DNA of 44,123 nucleotides from Anaerolineae bacterium UTCFX2 (GTDB lineage Bacteria; Chloroflexota; Anaerolineae; Anaerolineales; UBA4823): the NCBI GenBank assembly GCA_002050125.1, contig MWTA01000047.1:1-44123 (forward strand), given 5' to 3'. Made by a program: the position numbers and the translations under genes. The notes below the pieces were generated by a model that saw nothing but the letters and a program-made list of their open reading frames with translations, was not told the DNA's origin and ran no database searches. Positions within the stretch are counted from its first letter, which is position 1. Each line of letters opens with the position of its first letter. Shown here in pieces: positions 1 through 7,329 of the stretch.

Positions 1-147
1 CTGGGCCACTAGACGATGGGGGCGGGGCTGCCTGATGTAAAGCGACGGAATTCTACCATGCCCATTGGGCGGCGTCAACGGCTTTGCTCCGCTAAGAGCG
101 GTTGGGAAGGGGTAAAATTAGCTCATTCATAAGCAGTGAGGAGCGCC

Positions 148-717
148 ATGAAACACCACATGGGGACGATTGAAGTGATCACAGGGTCGATGTTCTGTGG
201 CAAAACGGATGAGTTGATCCGCCGGCTGCGGCGGGCAACCATCGCGCGCCAGAAAGTCCAGGTCTTCAAACCCACGATCGACAGCCGCTACACCGTCGAA
301 AAAGTGACCTCGCACGCCGGCAGCGAGTACGATGCCAAACCAATCCAGAACGCGCGCGCGCTACACGACTGGCTAGACAAGGCAACCACCGTCGTGGGGA
401 TCGACGAAGCGCAGTTCTTCGATCTGGAAATCATCGAGGTCTGCCAGGAACTGGCGGATCGCGGATTGAGGGTCATCGTCGCCGGGCTGGACACGGATTT
501 CCGCGGCGAGCCGTTTGGACCCATGCCGGTGTTGATGGCGAAAGCCGAAGTGGTCGATAAGCTGCACGCCATCTGTATGGTGTGCGGCGAGCCAGCCTGC
601 CGGACGCAGCGCCTGGTGGACGGATCGCCAGCGCGCTACTCCGATCCGGTCGTGATCGTCGGAGCTTCGGAGCTTTACGAAGCCCGCTGCAGACAGCACC
701 ACGAGGTACCCAGATAA
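148..717 (+). CDS. tdk: Thymidine kinase (type II, TK1-like)
   Basis: Cytosolic salvage enzyme that phosphorylates thymidine to dTMP with ATP. Seen: P-loop GSMFCGKT near the N-terminus, the Walker-B-like DEAQFF, and a C-terminal zinc-binding lasso with CMVC followed by a Cys/His-rich end (ARCRQHH). Length, about 189 residues, is normal for the family. I chose ATG 148 because a purine-rich GTGAGGAG lies 4 nt upstream; a GTG at 136 lies inside that ribosome-binding site, and ATG 160 would also keep the P-loop. hpt begins 6 nt after the stop, so the two salvage genes are probably co-transcribed. The first 147 bases hold no gene; a possible -10 (TAAAAT) lies at about 113-118 without a convincing -35. 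Confidence 0.95.
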   Translation: MKHHMGTIEVITGSMFCGKTDELIRRLRRATIARQKVQVFKPTIDSRYTVEKVTSHAGSEYDAKPIQNARALHDWLDKATTVVGIDEAQFFDLEIIEVCQELADRGLRVIVAGLDTDFRGEPFGPMPVLMAKAEVVDKLHAICMVCGEPACRTQRLVDGSPARYSDPVVIVGASELYEARCRQHHEVPR

Positions 718-723
718 ACCGCC

Positions 724-1281
724 ATGCAAGATTATCGCGAATTTATTGACGAAATCCTGGTCGATACAGCGACCCTCGAGCGGCGGATCGCCGAGCTTGG
801 TCAAGAGATCAGCGCCGACTATCAGGGAGAAGACCTGCACCTGATCTGCATCCTGCGCGGCGGGGTGGTCTTTCTGACCGATCTGATGCGCCAGATCAGC
901 GTGCCAAACACCGTGGATTTTATGGCAGTCTCCTCCTACGGGACATCGCGCCAGTCAACCGGGCAGGTGCGTATCACTTACGACCTGCAAGACGAGATCC
1001 ACGGGCGCAACGTGATGCTCGTCGAGGACATCGTCGACAGCGGTTACACGATCGGCTCCGTGCTGGATCTGCTCCGCACGCGCCATCCCAACGACTTGAA
1101 AGTCTGCACGCTGCTCAACAAACCCGAACGCCGTGAAGTGAACGTACCGATCGATTACTGCGGTTTTGTGATCCCCAACAAGTTCGTCTTTGGCTACGGG
1201 CTGGATCTGGACGAGTACTACCGCAACCTGCCGTTCATTGCCACCGTGAATCTGGAGAAGTTTCACCCCGACCAGGCATGA
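724..1281 (+). CDS. hpt: Hypoxanthine phosphoribosyltransferase
   Basis: Purine salvage enzyme converting hypoxanthine or guanine plus PRPP to IMP or GMP. Seen: the 13-residue PRPP-binding signature VMLVEDIVDSGYT at about residues 99-111, the upstream LRGGVVFLTDL loop typical of type I phosphoribosyltransferases, and a full length of 185 residues. The stop overlaps the cca start in an ATGA, which suggests translational coupling. No strong ribosome-binding site lies close to its own ATG, so it may rely on coupling to tdk. Assignment to hpt rather than another purine phosphoribosyltransferase rests on overall similarity to bacterial Hpt. Confidence 0.95.
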   Translation: MQDYREFIDEILVDTATLERRIAELGQEISADYQGEDLHLICILRGGVVFLTDLMRQISVPNTVDFMAVSSYGTSRQSTGQVRITYDLQDEIHGRNVMLVEDIVDSGYTIGSVLDLLRTRHPNDLKVCTLLNKPERREVNVPIDYCGFVIPNKFVFGYGLDLDEYYRNLPFIATVNLEKFHPDQA

Positions 1282-2774
1282 CCCAGTTCGGTTTCAGCCC
1301 ATCCATCCAACGGCTGCTCGAAGCGGTCGCAACTGCGCTGCCGCCGGAGACGCCCGTGTATTTGGTCGGCGGCGCCGTGCGAGATCTGCTGCTCAGCCGC
1401 CCGGTTCACGATCTGGATCTGATCGTTCCCAGCGGCGGCGTTCGGCTGGGGCGGCGCCTGGCTGATCAGATCAACGGGGCTTTTTACCCGCTGGACGCCC
1501 GCCGGGACACCGGGCGGATCGTCGTGGAACTAGAAGCTGGCAAGCGGTCGACGATCGATCTGGCAGCCATGCGCGGTCCAAGCCTGGAGGATGACCTCAG
1601 AGACCGCGATTTCACTCTCAACGCGCTCGCAATCGATCTCCGCCAGCCGGAGCGGCTGATCGACCCGCTTCATGGGCAAAAAGACCTGCTCTCGAAGACG
1701 CTCAAGCCCTGCTCCGCCCAGTCCATTCAAAACGACCCGGTGCGTCTGATCCGGGCGGTGCGGTTATCGCTTGACTTCGGTCTCAAGATCGAGCCGCAGA
1801 CCGCGCGGCTGCTCAAGGCGGGCGCGCCCGAGTTGAACCGGGTATCGGCGGAGCGCGTGCGCGACGAGCTCTTTCGGATTCTGGACGGCAAATCGCCCGC
1901 GAGCGCGCTGCGCCTGCTGGATATGCTTGGCGGGCTGGCGGAGGTTTTACCGGAGACCCAGGCGTTGAAAGGCGTCCAGCAATCCTCCCCGCACACCCAG
2001 GACGTCTGGGAACACAGCCTGAGCGTGCTCTCCAAGCTGGAGGACTTGCTGGATATGCTGAGGGTCGAGCGCGACCCGAACGAGAAGGGCAGTTGGGTCG
2101 AGGGTCTGGTATCGCTGCGCCTGGGGCGCTTCCGCCAGCTGCTGGCGCAGCATCTCTCTGAACAGCTTAACCCCGATCGCACGCTGCGCGCCCTGCTTTT
2201 CTTCAGCGCTCTCTATCACGACATTGGTAAAGCGGAGACCCGCCAAACCGGCGGCGATGGAAGAGTGCACTTCTACGAACATGAAGTTCGCGGCGGCGAG
2301 ATCATCCAGAAACGCGGTCAGGCGCTGCGGCTGAGCAATCCCGAAATCGAGCGTTCGACGAAAATTGTGCGCCATCACATGCGCCCTTTGCACATGGAAC
2401 AAACCAGCCAGTTGCCCTCCCGCCGGACAATTTACCGCTTCTTCACTGCGTGCGGCGCAGCCGGCGTGGACGTTTGTCTGCTCTCCCTGGCAGACCGGTG
2501 GGCGGCATACGGCGCGGGTCTGCCGCAGAACATCTGGGCAAACTCGGTCGAAGTGACGCGCGCGCTGCTGGAAGCCTGGTGGCTCGAAGCGGAGAAAACA
2601 ATCTCGCCGCCAGCATTGCTGAACGGCGAGGAGCTGATGCACGAATTCAAACTGACACCCGGGCCGCAGATCGGGCAACTGCTAGCCGGCTTGAAAGAAG
2701 CCCAGGCGGTTGGGGAGGTTCAAAACCGAGAACAAGCGCTCGAATTCATTCGAGCCCGGCTGGATCAGGGGTAA
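1278..2774 (+). CDS. cca: CCA tRNA nucleotidyltransferase / poly(A) polymerase family with HD domain
   Basis: Class II nucleotidyltransferase of the Pol-beta superfamily, expected to add or repair the 3' CCA of tRNA. Seen: YLVGGAVRDLLL at the N-terminus, the metal-binding DLD, then RDFTLNALAID, the RNA-binding head and neck region, and a C-terminal HD phosphohydrolase domain with YHDIGK near residue 317. At 498 residues it matches long CCA/PAP proteins with HD domains. The only tRNA in the window (28523-28598) already encodes its CCA, which would suit a repair role here. It overlaps hpt by 4 nt at its start and the convergent zinc-ribbon gene by 10 nt at its end. CCA-adding versus A-adding specificity cannot be decided by eye. 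Confidence 0.9.
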   Translation: MTQFGFSPSIQRLLEAVATALPPETPVYLVGGAVRDLLLSRPVHDLDLIVPSGGVRLGRRLADQINGAFYPLDARRDTGRIVVELEAGKRSTIDLAAMRGPSLEDDLRDRDFTLNALAIDLRQPERLIDPLHGQKDLLSKTLKPCSAQSIQNDPVRLIRAVRLSLDFGLKIEPQTARLLKAGAPELNRVSAERVRDELFRILDGKSPASALRLLDMLGGLAEVLPETQALKGVQQSSPHTQDVWEHSLSVLSKLEDLLDMLRVERDPNEKGSWVEGLVSLRLGRFRQLLAQHLSEQLNPDRTLRALLFFSALYHDIGKAETRQTGGDGRVHFYEHEVRGGEIIQKRGQALRLSNPEIERSTKIVRHHMRPLHMEQTSQLPSRRTIYRFFTACGAAGVDVCLLSLADRWAAYGAGLPQNIWANSVEVTRALLEAWWLEAEKTISPPALLNGEELMHEFKLTPGPQIGQLLAGLKEAQAVGEVQNREQALEFIRARLDQG

Positions 2775-3061
2775 ATCGCTTCCAGCACCGGCTGATAAAA
2801 GCAGCGGCAGCCATTTACATGCGAACAGCCTTCAACTGGAAGGGTCGGCACGCTATCCTTAGCATACGCCCCCTCCATTTGACGGCAAGCGGGACAGCAA
2901 TCTTGTGCAACCGATATGCGCACGTAGATCACGCGCTCATTCTCCTGTAGCTGTTTGAGGGCGATCGCGGTCTCAGACCAGACCTTCAAATCTGCGCCAC
3001 AATTAATACAAAGCTCTGCCGAATCCGGGGACTGCGTCTGGCACTTAGAACAGGTCTGCAC
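2765..3061 (-). CDS. Small zinc-ribbon protein of unknown function
   Basis: 98-residue protein. It opens with a classic double CxxC zinc ribbon (CSKC then CINC, residues 4-22) and has a second Cys-rich part near the C-terminus (CCPAC, later C and CRC), so it may bind two metals. The start is GTG, supported by a strong AGGAGG 6 nt upstream. It lies 60 nt downstream of the response regulator on the same strand and may be co-transcribed. Its end overlaps the convergent cca by 10 nt. I do not recognise the family. Zinc binding is inferred from Cys spacing; no enzymatic motif is visible. Confidence 0.75.
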   Translation of the reverse strand: MQTCSKCQTQSPDSAELCINCGADLKVWSETAIALKQLQENERVIYVRISVAQDCCPACRQMEGAYAKDSVPTLPVEGCSHVNGCRCFYQPVLEAIYP

Positions 3062-3121
3062 GAATAACCTCCTCGAGGGTTTTCCCTATTCTAATCCAGG
3101 ATGCTTTAAGAATAAAGAGAA

Positions 3122-3601
3122 TTACGCGTTTGTTTTGCGCCCGTTCCCGTTCCTCTGCTGTTCTATCCGCGCCCGGCGAGCCAGGCTGTTGATCGAAGCG
3201 ACTAAGACGTTGCTTTTCATCGGTTTGATCAGAAAATCGTCCGCGCCTCCGTTCAATACGCTTTCGGCGATATTCGGCTTGTTCACTGCGGAGAGAACCA
3301 GGATCGGGATCCGGCTGAATTCTCGCACCGCGTGTAAAACCGCCAGACCATCCATACCTGGCATCCACAAATCGATCACCATCACATCTGGCGATGCTGT
3401 CCGAACCAGTTCGACCCCCTCTTCACCCGTGTTTGCCGTTACAACCTCGAAAGCTTTCGGCTCCAGCATCAGCTTGAGCAGATCGGTGGTATCGTTGTCG
3501 TCGTCGACGACCAGGACCTTTATTCTCGTCATATTTTGAGATCCCATCAGGTCGTTGCGCTTCAATGCTGGGACAGTTTGACTGATGTCCGTCTCGATCA
3601 T
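3122..3601 (-). CDS. Stand-alone response regulator receiver (REC) protein
   Basis: Single REC domain with no output domain. Seen: acidic pocket VVDDD, phosphoacceptor Asp in VIDLWMPGMDG, the conserved Ser in LVLSAVN, Lys in FLIKPM, then a short basic tail. The start is uncertain: the longest frame begins at 3601, but starts at 3547 or 3532 fit the domain better, since REC begins at IKVLVVDDD; none has a strong ribosome-binding site. It is transcribed away from the kinase pair at 3874-6283, so it is a natural candidate to be phosphorylated by one of them. With no DNA-binding domain it probably acts by protein contact. Confidence 0.88.
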   Translation of the reverse strand: MIETDISQTVPALKRNDLMGSQNMTRIKVLVVDDDNDTTDLLKLMLEPKAFEVVTANTGEEGVELVRTASPDVMVIDLWMPGMDGLAVLHAVREFSRIPILVLSAVNKPNIAESVLNGGADDFLIKPMKSNVLVASINSLARRARIEQQRNGNGRKTNA

Positions 3602-3721
3602 AATGTTAGGGGTCCAATCTCCTGATGTCTTTTGCGATGCTATTTCGCCTATTATCTTTCAAATCCCTCCTTTTCCACCTTACAAACACTTTACAACGTA
3701 TCCCAACCCTAAATTGACGGG

Positions 3722-3751
3722 ATTATACTTTTACAAGTTGCCGCCTGTCCC
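3722..3751 (-). promoter_or_regulatory. Putative promoter for the response regulator/zinc-ribbon pair
   Basis: On the minus strand a perfect TATAAT (3722-3727) is preceded after 18 bp by GGGACA (3746-3751), a 4/6 match to the -35 consensus. The transcript would start near 3715 and leave a leader of over 100 nt. The rest of the 272-base divergent gap holds no gene that I can see. Confidence 0.4.
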
Positions 3752-3823
3752 TTCGCCCATCAACGGCGGCGTCGATCTGCACAGATAGCGATGAGTGGGA
3801 TCTGACCCAGCCAGCGGGACAAT

Positions 3824-3853
3824 TTGATCAACAAGCGCCAGATATGATATTAT
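3824..3853 (+). promoter_or_regulatory. Putative promoter of the histidine kinase operon
   Basis: TTGATC (3824-3829), an 18-bp spacer, then TATTAT (3848-3853). A start near 3860 gives a leader of about 14 nt containing the AGGA ribosome-binding site at 3863 before ATG 3874. Match is moderate. Confidence 0.4.
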
Positions 3854-3873
3854 TCTAGACGTAGGAAGATTGC

Positions 3874-5040
3874 ATGGATGCCAATGTTAATTGCCCAGGC
3901 TGTGGTGAGCCAATCTTACCCGGCCGCCGGTATTGTGAACATTGCGGGGTTGATCTGGCAGTTGCAGCGTTACTCGCCGAACAGCAAGCGTTGCTGCCGG
4001 CGCGCATCCCCCAGGGAATACCCATCTCACCAGAATTACTGGTGCCACGCATCGGCGATTATTTAATCGAGCGCGGTTTGTTGAAGCCCTCCCAATTGCA
4101 GCGGGCGTTAGCGCTCCAGGAACAACGCGCCCGCGCAGGCAAACCTCTACTCCTCGGGCAGGTGTTGCTCGAGCTCAACCTGATCACGCGTGAGACCCTT
4201 GACGAAGTCATCACCGCCCAAATTCTACAGCTGCAAAACGCGATCACCGAAGCCAACCAATTGCTCAAACAAAGGGTGGAGGAGCGAACGCGCGAACTTC
4301 GCCAGGCGCTCGAACGGCTCTCCGAACTAAATCAGCTTAAATCCAATTTTATTGCGAATATTTCGCATGAACTGCGCACCCCGCTGACGCACATCAAAGG
4401 CTACCTGGATCTGCTCGCAGAAGGCGCCCTGGGCTCATTAAATGCTGATCAACAAAGCGCGCTTACGGTCTTGAAGAAAGCCGAAAATCGGTTGGAACGC
4501 CTCGTTGAGGACCTGATTCAATTCTCGCTTGCATCGCACGGCGGCTTGGGTCTCAACCTGAGCAAGACGGATACAACGCGCCTGGTGCAGACCGCGGTGG
4601 ATCGCTCGCGCAACAAAGCCCGCCAGCAGGGTATTCTGCTCGAGGCGAACTTGCCCGACAGCCTGCCGCCCATCTATGCAGATGAGGATAAAATTGGGTG
4701 GGTGTTGATGCAGCTACTCGACAACGCAATAAAATTCACACCAAAGGGCGGTCAAGTGAGCGTTCGAGCCGGGCTGATCCAGAAGGATCTGATTAATTTT
4801 ATCGTCAGCGACACCGGCATTGGCATCCCCGACGAACGCCTTTCCGAGGTCTTCGAACCGTTTCATCAGCTTGATAGCTCCGCCAGCCGGCGCTATCAAG
4901 GAACTGGTTTAGGTCTGGCAATGGTCAAGCAAATTATCGAGGCGCACGGCGCGCAAATTCAAGTAAAATCGATAGTGGGCGCCGGCTCAAATTTCGAGTT
5001 CAGCCTGCCGGTTAGATGTAATGGAAAACTGGTGATCTAA
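3874..5040 (+). CDS. Sensor histidine kinase with N-terminal zinc ribbon and MshEN-like domain
   Basis: Soluble-looking kinase with an unusual input end. Seen in order: double-CxxC zinc ribbon (C7, C10, C21, C24); two 24-residue repeats at residues 59-82 and 93-116 matching the MshEN/GspE-N pattern (RIGDYL...LQRALALQ and LLGQVL...LDEVITAQ); a coiled coil at about 120-155; HisKA with SHELRTPL and phosphoacceptor His165; then HATPase_c with N, G1 (DTGIGI) and G2 (GTGLGLAM) boxes. No transmembrane segment. In known proteins MshEN binds cyclic-di-GMP; that this one does is inference, and the second repeat has Leu where the first has Arg. First gene of a run with a second kinase 13 nt downstream. 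The start is supported by AGGAAG. Confidence 0.88.
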   Translation: MDANVNCPGCGEPILPGRRYCEHCGVDLAVAALLAEQQALLPARIPQGIPISPELLVPRIGDYLIERGLLKPSQLQRALALQEQRARAGKPLLLGQVLLELNLITRETLDEVITAQILQLQNAITEANQLLKQRVEERTRELRQALERLSELNQLKSNFIANISHELRTPLTHIKGYLDLLAEGALGSLNADQQSALTVLKKAENRLERLVEDLIQFSLASHGGLGLNLSKTDTTRLVQTAVDRSRNKARQQGILLEANLPDSLPPIYADEDKIGWVLMQLLDNAIKFTPKGGQVSVRAGLIQKDLINFIVSDTGIGIPDERLSEVFEPFHQLDSSASRRYQGTGLGLAMVKQIIEAHGAQIQVKSIVGAGSNFEFSLPVRCNGKLVI

Positions 5041-5053
5041 AAGCGATCGAGAA

Positions 5054-6283
5054 ATGACAGATATCATCAAACAGACCGGGTCGTTACAACCCAAAGAGCT
5101 AGAGGCTATTTACGCCATTAGCCGGTCTGTCGCAGGCGGAATTGAAGTCGAAACAACCCTCGATGAAATTCTGCGCTATCTTCGCCCGGTTTTTATCTTC
5201 GATAACATCGTCCTATACGTGCCAAATTCGGACGGCACGCTGGAGCCCACCTATGCCCGGGCGATCGGGCGCGGCCGCATTCGTGAAGCGGACCTGGCTT
5301 GGGGAGAAGCTACCGCGCTGAGCGCTTATCGGTCGGGGAAAGCTTTTAGAAAAGTTGACCAGCACGAAGACGCTCGCAACGATCGGACCAACGTCCGTTA
5401 CATGCTGGGTCTGCCCTGCAACAGCGGTGAAGCCATGCACGGAGCGCTGGTCTTCATTCGCTTTGGGGGTCCCGAGTACCGCTCGGATCAGGTGCTGCTC
5501 GCCGAATTTGTGGCGCTGCACGTGGCGCAATTGCTGCAGCACAAACAACTCGTGTCGCGCATCGCCTCGTTGGAAGCCCGCCGCAAGCTGGACAGCCTGC
5601 AGGATGATTTTGTTGCCACCATCTCCCACGAACTGTTAACCCCGCTTGGCTTCATCAAGGGGTATGCCACAACGCTCTTGCGCGAGGACACCCAATGGGA
5701 TTCGGCAACCCATCGGGAGTTCCTGACGATCATTGACGAGGAAGCCGACCGGCTGCGCGAACTGATCGACAACCTGATGGATTCCTCCCGGCTCCAATCT
5801 GGAACGCTCTCGATGACTGCGCAGCCGCTGCGTCTGGACATCTTGCTCAAAGAGATCAGCTTCCGTTCCCAAACGCGCAACGCGAATCTAAAGATCAATC
5901 TGGTGATCGACGCCCCTAGGCTTCAGATTTCCGCCGACCCCACCCGCCTGGCGCAGGTTTTCGATAACATCATCAGCAACGCAACGAAATATGCGCCTGG
6001 CTCTCCGCTTACAATTCATTTGGAGCGGGTGGGAAAACAGGCGTGCATCTCCATCCGCGATTATGGACCGGGAATACCCAAGGATCAACTCGAGACGATC
6101 TTTCAGCGCTTCTATCGTGTAACCGATCAAAACAAATCCGTCCGGGGCACCGGTTTAGGGCTCTTCATTTGCAGACAAATCATCCAGGCTCACCAGGGAG
6201 AAATAACGGCAGACTCGGTAGTTGGATCGGGCACAACCTTCTCGATCTACCTGCCGCTCGAAGATCGAATGAAAACCACATGA
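5054..6283 (+). CDS. GAF-domain sensor histidine kinase
   Basis: Second kinase of the pair, 409 residues, without transmembrane segments. An N-terminal GAF-like domain (about 15-165), a short coiled coil, HisKA with SHELLTPL and phosphoacceptor His192, and HATPase_c with DYGPGIP and GTGLGLF. The GAF ligand cannot be named. It lies 13 nt after kinase 1, and the ribosome-binding site of the regulator at 6297 begins 3 nt after its stop, so it is probably the direct partner of that regulator. Whether the two kinases form heterodimers or sense separate signals is unknown. Confidence 0.9.
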   Translation: MTDIIKQTGSLQPKELEAIYAISRSVAGGIEVETTLDEILRYLRPVFIFDNIVLYVPNSDGTLEPTYARAIGRGRIREADLAWGEATALSAYRSGKAFRKVDQHEDARNDRTNVRYMLGLPCNSGEAMHGALVFIRFGGPEYRSDQVLLAEFVALHVAQLLQHKQLVSRIASLEARRKLDSLQDDFVATISHELLTPLGFIKGYATTLLREDTQWDSATHREFLTIIDEEADRLRELIDNLMDSSRLQSGTLSMTAQPLRLDILLKEISFRSQTRNANLKINLVIDAPRLQISADPTRLAQVFDNIISNATKYAPGSPLTIHLERVGKQACISIRDYGPGIPKDQLETIFQRFYRVTDQNKSVRGTGLGLFICRQIIQAHQGEITADSVVGSGTTFSIYLPLEDRMKTT

Positions 6284-6296
6284 GTTGGAGGGAACC

Positions 6297-6986
6297 ATGG
6301 GCGTTAATATTCTGGTCGTAGACGACGAGCCGCGCTATCTTCGGCTGATGGAAGCCAACCTCGTCACCGAGGGGTTCATCGTGACCAAAGCAACCAATGG
6401 GCAGGAAGCCGTAGATCAGGTCGTCGATCGGCACCCAGATCTAGTGCTGCTGGATGTGATGATGCCGGTGCTGGATGGCTTTGGCGCGCTGGAGCGCATC
6501 CGCGAATTCTCCAATGTGCCAATCATCATCGTGACCGCGCGCGGCAGCGAAAACGACCGCGTACGGGGTTTAGATCTGGGCGCCGACGACTACATCGTCA
6601 AACCGTTCTCGGCGACCGAGCTGCTGGCGCGCGTTCGGGCAGTCTTGCGCCGGGCGCAAAATATCAGCAGCGGATACCAACAGGCATCATTCATGCACGG
6701 AAACTTACGAATCGACTTCGCGCGCGCCGAGGTGTCTAAGGATGACCGGGTTGTTTTTCTATCCGCCACTGAATACCGGCTGCTGCTCCAGTTTGCGCAC
6801 AACCTGGGCAGCGTCCTCACCTCCGAGCAACTGCTCACCGATGTTTGGGGTCCCGAGTATCGAGACGATAAGGAGATCCTGTGGGTGAGCATCTCGCGCC
6901 TGCGTCAGAAACTAGAAAACGATCCTAAAAACCCGCAGCACATCGTAACACGTTCAGGGCTCGGCTACACAATGCCACCCCAGTGA
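6297..6986 (+). CDS. OmpR/PhoB-family response regulator
   Basis: DNA-binding response regulator, 229 residues. The REC domain has the acidic pair D9-D10, phosphoacceptor D53 in LLDVMMPVLDG, Thr in IIVTARG, and Lys in YIVKPF. A C-terminal winged helix carries the family's LSATEYRLL and a recognition helix ending in SRLRQKLENDP. ATG 6297 is preceded by a clear GGAGGG at 6287-6292; an in-frame TTG at 6285 is less likely. It should control transcription on phosphorylation by the upstream kinase(s). Its targets may include the genes downstream, but I see no repeated operator. Confidence 0.93.
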   Translation: MGVNILVVDDEPRYLRLMEANLVTEGFIVTKATNGQEAVDQVVDRHPDLVLLDVMMPVLDGFGALERIREFSNVPIIIVTARGSENDRVRGLDLGADDYIVKPFSATELLARVRAVLRRAQNISSGYQQASFMHGNLRIDFARAEVSKDDRVVFLSATEYRLLLQFAHNLGSVLTSEQLLTDVWGPEYRDDKEILWVSISRLRQKLENDPKNPQHIVTRSGLGYTMPPQ

Positions 6987-7011
6987 GGCGTCAAGATTTT
7001 TAAGACTGTGC

Positions 7012-7329
7012 ATGAGACGAAACATGACCATCCATTTTGATCAGAAGGGGAAGTTCTTTACCGATATTGTCAATAAAGAACCGGTTCAGGTTATCATTCA
7101 AACCGAGACGAACGTAGTGCGCGGGAAAATCCACCTCGCGCCCGAAAGCCGGCTGAAAGACGAGATCAACAGCCTGGACCGATTCTTTGCCGTGACTGAC
7201 GCAGTGGTCTACAACTCGAGCGGCAAGGAAATGTATCGCTGCAATTTCATTTCACTCAACCGCGAGAAAATCATCTGGATCCTGCCGGAGGCGGAACTCT
7301 CCCAGTCAGCCGGGGGAGGTGAAACATGA
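7012..7329 (+). CDS. Small DUF6812-like protein
   Basis: 105 residues, predicted mostly beta-strand, resembling what I recall as DUF6812: a VQVIIQTETNVVRGKIHL start, then FFAVTDAVVYNSSG, then a final strand pair. ATG 7012 or ATG 7024 could be the start; neither has a strong ribosome-binding site. It overlaps the CpaF-like gene by ATGA (7326-7329), so the two products are likely made together and may interact. No catalytic motif, signal peptide or membrane segment. Function unknown; family naming is from memory and should be checked. Confidence 0.7.
   Translation: MRRNMTIHFDQKGKFFTDIVNKEPVQVIIQTETNVVRGKIHLAPESRLKDEINSLDRFFAVTDAVVYNSSGKEMYRCNFISLNREKIIWILPEAELSQSAGGGET

Noticed and set aside
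1947-2678. A 243-codon minus-strand frame opposite cca
   Set aside because: Overlaps the HD domain of cca and has no motif or start signal of its own.
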